Assembly (NCBI RefSeq): GCF_019059575.1
Contig: NW_024881701.1
Coordinates: 496,001 to 560,000 of the forward strand
Length of the DNA: 64,000 nt
DNA from: Amphibalanus amphitrite
Lineage: Eukaryota > Arthropoda > Thecostraca > Balanomorpha > Balanidae
Direction of reading: 5' to 3'
The position numbers and the translations under genes were made by a program. The notes under the pieces are model-generated. The model searched no databases. It saw only the letters and a list, made by a program, of their open reading frames with translations, and was not told the DNA's origin. Shown in pieces: positions 60,401-64,000 of this stretch. Every line of letters begins with the position of its first letter. Position 1 is the first letter of the stretch.

Positions 60401-63400
60401 GGCCTGCTGATCGAGCAGCGCCTGGCGCTCCTTCCAGCCGGCCTCCGCCTCGGCCAGGCGGGCGACGGCGGCGCGGCGCTCGTCCTCCGCCGCCGCCAGC
60501 TTAGCGGTCGTCTCGTCCAGCTGGGCGCGCGCCTGTTTGAGCGCCTCCAGATCAGCCGCGTGCAGGATCACCTCGTGCTGGTACTTGTCCTGCGCCTCGG
60601 CGCGCGTGGCTGCCTCCTTCTGGGCGTTCTCGCGCGCCTCCTTCTCCAGGCTCTGGGCTGTCTCCAGACGTGTCGTCAGCTCCTGCAGCTCCTGACGCGT
60701 CTTCTCCAGGTTGGCCTTCAACCGGGTGCTACCGGCCTTGACCTCAGCGGTGGCGGCCAGCTGCGTCTCCAGCTGCTGCTTCTCGGCGGAGAGGGTCTCC
60801 ACCACCTGCTGCAGCTCAGAGAGCATCGCCTGGCTCTCCTGCAGCCTGCAGAGGACGGGTACTTCGATCAGCGCAGCTATAATGTACGGCAAACCGGAAA
60901 ACTGGCTAGTGAGCACTATTATAATTTATAGGTGATGTTTGCTTCAATAGCTTAACAGCATTACACCATTTGACCAGTGACTACTCACCGCGTCTCCATG
61001 GTGGTCTGGCACTCCTGTACGGTGCGCTGCGACTCCATGAGCCGCTGTTCGGCCGCCTCCGTCAGTCCGCGCTGCTGCTGCGCGCGCTGCTGCGCCGCCT
61101 CCGCCTGCTGCTTGGCTGTTTCCAGCTGCGCCCGCGCCTGCTGCAGCTGCAGGCGCGTCTCGCGCAGCTCGGCGGAGGGAGCTGCAGGTGAGGAGGCAGC
61201 GGCGGCCGGCGGCGGCGCAGCCGCTGCCGTCGTCTGTGCCTCAGTCAGCTGCTGTTTGAGCTGCTGGACACGCGCCTCGGCGGCCACCTCCGCCTCGCGC
61301 GCCTTCCGCACCACCACGGCCTCCTCCTCTGTGGAGAGGGAGAGTAAATGTCAAACTCCTCGGCAAAAACATTGGCATGTTTATATCATCATGTAGTTCA
61401 ACAGAGCTGCGAAAGTCGATACAATACTAATACTACGATGAAACCCTACTAAATTCAGCCACGAAATGCATGGAAACTTGCTAACGTTGTAACTTATCCC
61501 TCAGAACGAGCAATTCAAACAAAAATAACTGGGAAGAAACGATGCACCGAGACTTACTGATGCAGACAACCCACCACCCGGCTCGTCCTCTTACACATTT
61601 ACGACCAGAAGTCGACAGGCTCTGTCCCTAGAATACTGACCGAGTTTGTGTCTGAGCTTAGCCACCTCGGCCTCCCACAGTTTGATGGCCTTATTGTGCG
61701 TATCGGCGTCCGTCTCCAGCTTACGGGTCAGCGCCGCCACCTCGCGCTTCAAGGTGTCGTTCTGAAGCGGCGAACGGGCAAGGTCCGGAAACAATGAAGA
61801 TGAGGGCTTCGGACAGAGAAAGCTTTCCGTCCACTGCCGAGTATAATCCTAGTTGCCTAGCCCACTCACTTTTTAGACTTCGGTTGTCTTCCACCACACA
61901 AATGTTGGAAGTTTTCACAAAACATCTCACACTTAACAAATTAGTTTTAGTCTCAGGATGTCATCGCATAGCCGATACCCGCATCTTCATCACACCTTTA
62001 ACCACTTAACTTTTCTACCAAGACCCTCCCGACTTCACCAAAGTCCAGCCACCCCCTTATTACTCCCACGCCATTCCAGCGTACCTGGTTCTCCAGTTGG
62101 GCCGCCGCGCTGGTCTGCGCCCGCTCCAGGTTATTCTTGATCGCCTCCATGTTCGAGAGCAGCAGCGAGGTCTGAGTTCGCTCGCGCTGCGCCGCCTCTC
62201 GTTCAGCGAGCAGCCGCGCCTCGGACTCTCTGAGCATGGTGCGCTCCTGCTGGAGGTGTTCGCAGCGCACCTCTGCTCGGGAGAGACGCTCCTGGGCTGA
62301 GCTGACACTCTGACGGGTGGAAAGGGTAGACTGTCACAGGGGAGCTGAGAGGAGATGTCTATGGGACAAGTAGAGACACATACGGGGGAGTAAAGAAAAG
62401 TGACATTGGAAATATTGTAAAAAAAAGAAAGAAGAATAAATGGTCTCATATGCAGGGTGGATACTCTGGACCAGAATGTTCATAAAACATACTAGATCGC
62501 CTAGGCATTACCGGTAGCAGAGTGAATTGATTCACGAGTCATGGGCTGGAAGTCATCGAGCAGAGATTCGGAGAATGGATTCAATCAGCTTCAGCAGACG
62601 CCCCACAGCTCTCAAACCTCCAACCCCTGTAGGCCAAACCCTCCCATCCCGTGTCTCATCTCACCTCTCGCAGTGTAGCGATCGTTTCCTCGTACTTGGC
62701 CACGGTGACGGCGGCCTTCTTATACTTGTCCTCGAGCGCCGCCGCCTGTCGCTTGTACTGGTCGCTGTTACTCTGAGCGATCGCGAAACGCTCGTCGTTG
62801 TACTCGAGACGCGACACGAGCTTCGTGTTCTGTACCCTGTAAACGGAAAGGGCTAGTGTGAATCGTTCAGGTACAGATATGTATGTCATACGGCGCGTGG
62901 TTGTCGGTTAAATAGCCACACGTTGTAATGTAACTGAGCTTTCTGTATCTGACAGAACTTTGTAGCCAATTGTAACAACTTTATTCGAAACCCCACAACT
63001 TTAAGTAATGCATTGCCACCAAATCAATTATCATAAACAACAACGCAGTCTACCTTAATTCTCCCCGGTGAGCACTCAGTCTGTATTCCCACCTGTGCTC
63101 GGTCAGCTGGTCCGTCAGCTTCTGTGTCTGCTCGGTCAGCATTTTGACGTTCTCGGCCTGCTCCTTCTTGTAGAAGTCGTACTCCTCGCGCAGTTCCTGT
63201 AACTGCTTCTGTAGCATCTCCACCCGGGCGGCGTCTTCTGCTGACGGCAGGGCGGCCACGGGGGAGGACTTGGCTGCCGGACTCTTGGCCGGGCTGGCCG
63301 CCACAGGTGACTTGCCGGTGACAGACTGGTCGGCGAGCTCCTGGGAAATGAGCCAGGGGGAGGTGAGGTACTTCACTCATGTTTCAGACACAGAGCCCCA

Positions 63401-63906
63401 GAATAAGTAGCGCCAGCAGAAGCTCCTAGAGATCAAATTAAAGTTTCAAGTAGCAGTTGAAGAGAATCAATTTTCAAAAATTAACGAGTACGACACGCGC
63501 ATTACTGTTTATCCATGGTTTAATCGTGCAAGCCATTTTCCTCACACTACTTTAACGCTCAGCCTCACTCACCACAAAGCATATCACCCTCCCTCCCCCG
63601 TCACCGACACCGACTAACCTGTGACTGTGTCTGCTGATGCAGCAGCGACCGATACATGTCCCTCTGCCTGACGATGCTCTCCACCATACTCTCCTGACGG
63701 AGACGCGCCACCCGCAGCTCCTCGAGCTCCTCCTGAGCGGCGCTCAGCTCCGCCTGCAGGCGCACGTGCGACTCGGAGCGGGTCACGTCGGCACCGTCAG
63801 CCTCCTCCTGCTGGATGCTCAGCTCGCGCACCACAGCCAGCAGCTCCTGGTTGCGCGCCTGCAGCTCCTCCATGTCACGGAAGGTGACCAGACGCTGCGC
63901 GATCAG
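45294..63906 (-). CDS. Tpr: Nucleoprotein TPR / Megator (19 visible coding exons, 5' end beyond window)
   Basis: Tpr forms the nuclear basket of the nuclear pore and works in mRNA export, Mad1/Mad2 tethering and spindle-matrix function. The 19 exons have GT-AG ends and matching phases; they sum to 5244 nt, or 1747 residues plus stop. Order: coiled coil (about 1-1150) with landmarks SIVRQRDMYRSLL, SNMEAIKNNLERAQTSAA, YQHEVILHAADLEALK, LEIIRYLRRQREIAETRAE and VKKIGRRYKSQFEELQ; a Pro/Ala/Gln-rich linker with two TA(N/S)IRPMA copies (about 1153-1380); KRPRTEE and IIVLLSDDE (SIM-like, about 1380-1456); acidic exons (about 1457-1570); VPSTPTLMVPRR (near the end of exon 17); Arg/Gly-rich end. Human TPR is about 2363 residues, so roughly 450-500 N-terminal residues are missing, to the right of 64000. 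Seventeen introns are 143-626 bp; the one before exon 17 is 7.9 kb and hosts nested genes. Confidence 0.96.
45831..45975 (-). CDS. Tpr: Tpr exon 18
   Basis: Acceptor GTTGCAG, donor GTACGT; 145 nt, ends in phase 1. Gly/Ala-rich start then LDDTRMDITQLNSRGGDQD. The position corresponds to the vertebrate stretch after the PSTPTL block; sequence conservation is weak, so phase and splice sites carry the call. Confidence 0.85.
46277..46642 (-). CDS. Tpr: Tpr exon 17 (acidic segment and PSTPTL motif)
   Basis: Acceptor CTCAG abutting 46642, donor GTGCGT at 46276; 122 whole codons. Acidic start (EEDVPEDEDGDEEDEVGDVE), Ala/Gly linker, then DDGDSIVPSTPTLMVPRRGD and AFAESVPSPQ, nearly the same as vertebrate TVPSTPTLVVPHR and FAEAIHSPQV. 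The acceptor is repeated as part of an 11-copy minisatellite just upstream. Confidence 0.96.
46630..47075 (+). repeat. Minisatellite covering the Tpr exon 17 acceptor
   Basis: About 11 tandem copies of a 37-46-bp unit with the core CGTACTCCACCGTCTGAGG and GGTGTTAGAACGGTC. The first copy is the exon 17 boundary itself: on the minus strand each full unit reads CTCAG followed by the first exon bases ACGGTGGAGTACG. Copies near 46690, 46735, 46778 and 47016 keep the CTCAG; middle copies (46811-46980) lost TCTGA and so the AG at the junction. Confidence 0.9.
48318..49280 (+). CDS. Nested gene 1: 320-aa helical protein with two GBP/atlastin-like repeats
   Basis: Intronless frame from ATG 48318 to TGA 49280, in the 7.9-kb Tpr intron on the opposite strand. 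The start is the first in-frame ATG (a second is two codons on). A polyadenylation signal AATAAA follows at 49296. Residues about 30-105 and 115-200 look like two copies of one three-helix unit: A(L)xxF/Y...L/M......L..LH..A...A...F/Y......Y/E..L...L; the spacing recalls the middle domain of atlastins and guanylate-binding proteins (LETLHEEA-type helices). No GTPase domain (no P-loop) is present. Residues about 205-245 are a charged Arg/Glu coiled coil. The last ~60 residues form an amphipathic helix ending EGVAKTTQTVARAVGSLFRR, similar to the end of the 121-aa nested proteins. The homology is my inference from pattern; the open frame is direct. Confidence 0.72.
   Translation: MSMTSSGTAEDRAIPLFALSPKEGPQLMAAQGAQTAALRAFVERLNAATVTGDPLTDEELQQTHRAALSESRRAFRAAGGRGEPTAYQQLTTALTEHYGRAESLNRRRRELVDGRAASQSAALAAACWDQYGAEMRRAVASPAVTEQRLRELHTAAARRALQRYERGQISAGGAAAAPRQELQQWIEGRLSTCLVRSAARAASAERRQRDRDAAAAEQARAERERTEQREREESDTTAAAELPSQQGAVRHADSKLVQTLAGHREVTHLVERVMLEHVEHVKEAVVSVVPRAERVWHEAAEGVAKTTQTVARAVGSLFRR
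49296..49301 (+). terminator. Polyadenylation signal AATAAA of nested gene 1
   Basis: Exact AATAAA 15 bp after the stop codon of the 320-aa frame. A very short 3'UTR would result. Its position supports the frame being a real plus-strand transcript. Confidence 0.55.
50411..50418 (+). promoter_or_regulatory. TATA-like box before nested gene 2
   Basis: AATATAAG lies 14 bp before the duplicated block. No good initiator sits 28-30 bp downstream, so this is weak. The second copy has only ATATAG at the equivalent place. Confidence 0.25.
50432..51101 (+). repeat. 670-bp direct duplication, copy 1 (5'UTR plus gene 2)
   Basis: This block and 53325-53994 have the same length, 670 bp, with no net indel. 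By eye about 18 of the 304 leader bases differ. Similarity starts at AGTTCCCCACTC and stops at the stop codon. Sequences outside the block are unrelated. Confidence 0.85.
50736..51101 (+). CDS. Nested gene 2: 121-aa protein of 11-residue amphipathic repeats
   Basis: Intronless frame, ATG 50736 in a CAAGCATGT context, TGA 51099-51101. The frame stays open upstream but has no earlier ATG. The protein begins MSDKGESGAVAQVV and is Val/Thr/Ala-rich, with no Cys or Pro and one Trp at the end. It can be set in 11-residue units (TGKTVARTATK, TAIAGVDATVD, STAQVVETVTA), the register of synuclein, perilipin, apolipoprotein and LEA helices that lie on membranes or lipid droplets. A role in binding lipid surfaces is inference. 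It ends DGVVGATASALDSVIGSFWK. A near copy lies at 53629. Confidence 0.75.
   Translation: MSDKGESGAVAQVVTNVGKVATSATVETGKTVARTATKTAIAGVDATVDSTAQVVETVTAVTGLEVDISAVRDATKAATAAADQLVEQTTEEVGKIVTNVADGVVGATASALDSVIGSFWK
52376..52408 (+). promoter_or_regulatory. Core promoter of nested gene 3 (TATA-like box and initiator)
   Basis: CATAAAAG at 52376-52383 and TCAGTC at 52403-52408. The spacing of about 28 bp is right for a TATA box and an arthropod TCAGT-type initiator. Transcription would start near 52404 and give a ~240-nt leader before the ATG at 52646. Confidence 0.5.
52646..53063 (+). CDS. Nested gene 3: diverged relative, two exons, C-terminal membrane anchor (model)
   Basis: Exon 1 is 52646-52838 and exon 2 is 52948-53063, with GT at 52839 and AG at 52946-52947. 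The join is in frame (102 residues; 88 if the ATG at 52688 is used, which matches the other copies). MSGKGVGS then QVRQKVTDVAFGVSKTAVRT and TTKAA align with the start of the 121-aa proteins. Exon 2 ends YLLLGILALVVILFVEH, a hydrophobic segment with a two-residue tail, typical of a tail-anchored protein. The acceptor has a poor pyrimidine tract, so the splice is uncertain; without it the frame continues 52646-52942 with an unrelated end. Confidence 0.5.
53325..53994 (+). repeat. 670-bp direct duplication, copy 2 (5'UTR plus gene 4)
   Basis: Partner of 50432-51101, 2.9 kb apart in the same orientation. Its 3' flank (54000 on) has a G run and AATAAA that copy 1 lacks, so the copies have separate 3' ends. 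Confidence 0.85.
53629..53994 (+). CDS. Nested gene 4: 121-aa amphipathic-repeat protein, paralogue of gene 2
   Basis: ATG 53629, TGA 53992-53994; exactly as long as the copy at 50736. Starts MSDKSESGAVAQVI and ends ASAFDSVIGIFWK. By eye, amino-acid changes cluster in residues about 15-58 (for instance KVATSATVE against KKVTTVAVE), while about 58-85 (AVTGLEVDISAVRDATKAAT) are the same. One Pro (NAPKTA) enters the helix. An AATAAA lies at 54228. The shared block starts 304 bp before the ATG, so the copy carries its 5'UTR and perhaps promoter. Confidence 0.75.
   Translation: MSDKSESGAVAQVITNVGKKVTTVAVETGKTAARNAPKTAIAQVNMTIDTTAQVVEAVTAVTGLEVDISAVRDATKAATAAADQIVEQTTEEVGKIVTSVADGVVGATASAFDSVIGIFWK
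54228..54233 (+). terminator. Polyadenylation signal AATAAA of nested gene 4
   Basis: Exact AATAAA 234 bp after the stop of the second 121-aa gene. No such hexamer follows the first copy closely. Confidence 0.4.
54568..54729 (-). CDS. Tpr: Tpr exon 16 (acidic)
   Basis: Acceptor GTATCACAG, donor GTGAGT; 54 whole codons, most of them Glu or Asp (begins EEDDGEEPEIEEEAEEEEEE, ends ELNDDDD). It matches the long acidic tail stretch in vertebrate TPR. It is followed in the transcript by the 7.9-kb intron with nested genes. Confidence 0.91.
55028..55219 (-). repeat. Tpr: Degenerate tandem repeat starting at the Tpr exon 15 donor
   Basis: On the minus strand the intron begins GTAAGTGCTGGGATTGTCTC and the phrase GTGCAGGGATTGTCTC returns about five times with decay, down to GTAAACGCTGGGATC near 55055. 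Unit length varies, about 35-50 bp. Confidence 0.6.
55220..55450 (-). CDS. Tpr: Tpr exon 15 (NLS-like and SIM-like segment)
   Basis: Acceptor CCCCTCAG, donor GTAAGT; 77 whole codons. Begins VKRPRTEESTASESGSG (vertebrate PKRTREEEEDSTIEAS, in the nuclear-import region) and ends SPIIVLLSDDEKQ. Four hydrophobic residues followed by Ser-Asp-Asp-Glu is a SUMO-interacting pattern; vertebrate TPR has VIVIDSDDEEE in the same place. A long Ala run lies between. Confidence 0.93.
55690..56134 (-). CDS. Tpr: Tpr exon 14 (Thr/Val/Ala- and Gln/Pro-rich linker)
   Basis: Acceptor TTCCGCAG, donor GTGAGT; 445 nt. Begins SVTSEPVASTSTVTVATVAP, then an Ala run and a QPQQSQQPQQ repeat, then GKRAFAVVAGTS. Low complexity; supported by phase (2 in, 0 out) and by the similar Thr/Gln-rich linker in other Tpr proteins. 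Confidence 0.91.
56447..56682 (-). CDS. Tpr: Tpr exon 13 (start of the disordered linker)
   Basis: Acceptor CCCTCAG, donor GTAGGG; 236 nt, ends in phase 2. Two copies of a short motif, TANIRPMAG and TASIRPMAV, match the vertebrate TANIKP and ASIRPM pair. The rest is Pro/Ala/Gly-rich. A second acceptor AG 3 nt inside could remove one Gln. Confidence 0.93.
56870..57021 (-). CDS. Tpr: Tpr exon 12 (end of coiled coil)
   Basis: Acceptor CCACGCAG, donor GTAAGC; 152 nt. Found by reading the minus strand between exons 11 and 13. Encodes AEMRVAALKSQYDNKQQQLE then RELSEAKKRLQALEKQ, matching vertebrate ITALKSQYEGRISRLEREL. Glu codon split with exon 11. Confidence 0.93.
57381..57720 (-). CDS. Tpr: Tpr exon 11
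   Basis: Acceptor CCTCTCAG, donor GTACGG; 340 nt, ends in phase 1. Begins VKKIGRRYKSQFEELQ, almost the same as vertebrate VKKIGRRYKTQYEELK, then coiled coil with EEKTRTLLQKFRQKVSQL and QENKDLRERA (family: EEKTRKAIVAAKSKIAHL...KENEELKQR). Confidence 0.97.
58030..58260 (-). CDS. Tpr: Tpr exon 10
   Basis: Acceptor CTGATCAG, donor GTAAAA; 77 whole codons. Very Gln-rich coiled coil (LQQVQQQLQQAQQQAEQQ), ending NEMRTSMVQ just before the conserved VKKIGRRYK. Confidence 0.93.
58547..58763 (-). CDS. Tpr: Tpr exon 9
   Basis: Acceptor GCTCACAG, donor GTGAGT; 217 nt. I chose the acceptor at 58764 over one 4 nt further in (58760) because only this one keeps the frame from exon 8. Coiled coil TKRTEEQQQQLTRLQGELS then LKQETEKHKQEAERNKQM. 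Confidence 0.93.
59098..59246 (-). CDS. Tpr: Tpr exon 8
   Basis: Acceptor CTCCCCAG, donor GTGAGT; 149 nt, ends in phase 2. Encodes LRGEVARWRQRTAQLTERAN and NPEEMKKLQ, matching vertebrate EEDVKRWKARNQHLVSQ...DTEEYRKL. Confidence 0.94.
59331..59600 (-). mobile_element. Probable retroposon fragment in Tpr intron 7
   Basis: Read on the minus strand it is a GC-rich body with GGTCTTGTCAGACCGAAAGG, then CCTAACCCAACAAAACAAAC at its 3' end, as in SINE/LINE tails. It is inserted in the 626-bp intron, which is about twice as long as its neighbours. Family unknown. Confidence 0.4.
59873..60845 (-). CDS. Tpr: Tpr exon 7 (largest, 324 codons)
   Basis: Acceptor TCTGCAG, donor GTAGGC; 973 nt. Uninterrupted coiled coil with YQHEVILHAADLEALKQA, NSLLHDQLEQLNSQL, LNTSFSEADART and LLEIIRYLRRQREIAETRAE, all matching vertebrate TPR motifs (LMLHAADVEAL, NRLLHDQIEKL, LEILRFIRREKEIAETRFE). 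Gly and Pro are nearly absent except around the APAEPDANTTGG linker. Confidence 0.97.
60989..61328 (-). CDS. Tpr: Tpr exon 6
   Basis: Acceptor CTCCACAG, donor GTGAGT; 340 nt, phase 1 in, phase 2 out. Coiled coil (VVRKAREAEVAAEARVQQL) broken by an Ala/Pro stretch (AAAAPPPAAAASSPAAPSA), then heptads again. The break seems specific to this lineage. Confidence 0.91.
61641..61761 (-). CDS. Tpr: Tpr exon 5
   Basis: Acceptor CGCTTCAG, donor GTCAGT; 121 nt, ends in phase 1. Coiled coil NDTLKREVAALTRKLETDAD with many heptad leucines. Matches the family's LEHEISHLKKKLENE position by order and phase. Confidence 0.9.
62085..62309 (-). CDS. Tpr: Tpr exon 4
   Basis: Acceptor CCCGTCAG, donor GTACGC; 75 whole codons. 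Encodes LSRAEVRCEHLQQERTML, SEARLLAER and SLLLSNMEAIKNNLERAQT, the best conserved Tpr block (LAVAEVRAE...SEVRL...LLTNLQTIQGILERSE in vertebrates). Confidence 0.95.
62665..62836 (-). CDS. Tpr: Tpr exon 3
   Basis: Acceptor TTTACAG, donor GTGAGA; 172 nt. Coiled coil VQNTKLVSRLEYNDERFA matching family SQNTKISTQLDFASKRYE. Arg codon split with exon 2. Confidence 0.93.
63093..63340 (-). CDS. Tpr: Tpr exon 2
   Basis: Acceptor TTTCCCAG, donor GTGGGA; 248 nt, ends in phase 2. Starts with an Ala/Ser/Pro/Lys-rich break (SPAKSPAAKSSPVAA) and then resumes coiled coil with EEYDFYKKEQAENVKMLTEQ, as in the family's YREEKAKNEKMLSEQ segment. Confidence 0.92.
63619..63906 (-). CDS. Tpr: Tpr exon 1 of visible part
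   Basis: Minus-strand acceptor CCGCCAG at its right side, donor GTTAGT at 63618; 96 whole codons. Encodes RLVTFRDMEELQARNQELL and VESIVRQRDMYRSLLHQQ, the region of human TPR near residue 480-580 (HLVSYRNIEELQ and IVRQRDMYRILL). Confidence 0.93.
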
Positions 63907-64000
63907 CTGGCGGAGGGACAGGAGGGGTGTGATGAAAGAGCTGATTAGATTAGAGTCGAGCGTGATGCGACAAGAAAATCGTTAACGTTGCTGAGCTTAC

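Noticed and set aside
59798-60931. 377-codon plus-strand frame opposite Tpr exon 7
   Set aside because: Leu/Arg/Gln-rich shadow of the coiled-coil exon; the minus strand has clear Tpr motifs and splice sites.

Overview
This is a stretch of animal nuclear DNA, most likely arthropod. Coding is split by GT-AG introns, exons are GC-rich, introns carry dinucleotide and tetranucleotide tracts and DNA-transposon remnants, and the two large genes are an FMNL-type formin and the nuclear-basket protein Tpr (Megator). I favour a crustacean, possibly a barnacle-like one, from the GC-rich coding style and the TCAGT-type initiator. That is a guess and not a call.

Layout. (1) Positions 1 to about 43,690 belong mostly to one plus-strand gene, a formin of the FMNL/Frl class. 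I can follow 17 coding exons (5077 to 43686) that join in frame with no gaps into 1000 residues: GTPase-binding/DID armadillo region, coiled coil, polyproline FH1, full FH2, and a C-terminal DAD. The first roughly 80-100 residues are not in the window, or I could not find them. The 5' introns are huge (up to 12.5 kb) and are where the mobile elements sit; the FH2 exons are tightly packed. (2) From 63906 down to 45294 lies Tpr on the minus strand: 19 exons that join in frame into 1747 residues, covering most of the coiled coil, the Pro/Gln/Ala-rich linker, an acidic tail with a SUMO-interacting-like motif, the conserved PSTPTL motif, and an RG-rich C-terminus. Its 5' part lies beyond position 64000. 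The two genes converge, with 1.6 kb between their stop codons. (3) One Tpr intron is about 7.9 kb while its neighbours are 140-630 bp. It holds at least four plus-strand, antisense, nested small genes: a 320-aa protein with two repeats resembling the GBP/atlastin three-helix middle domain, two nearly identical 121-aa proteins made of 11-residue amphipathic repeats (recalling synuclein, perilipin or LEA proteins), and a diverged two-exon relative that seems to end in a membrane anchor. The first gene and the 121-aa genes share a similar C-terminal end, so this looks like a locally expanded, perhaps lineage-specific family. It is the best candidate in the window for something undescribed.

Mobile and repeat content. 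Several TTAA-flanked inverted-repeat elements are present, including a three-element nest at 363-2349 whose insertion order can be read. Two members of one family (1305-2349 and 26909-27811) are packed with AGGTCA nuclear-receptor half-sites. Other elements are a TIR element with repeated TTTGAACA motifs (12883-14231), two adjacent foldback elements (6872-9903), a microsatellite-ended foldback (17271-17912), a tRNA-like SINE fragment (44762-44830) and a probable retroposon tail (59331-59600). Two minisatellites lie exactly across splice junctions, one duplicating a donor in the formin and one an acceptor in Tpr; a third, more decayed, follows another Tpr donor.
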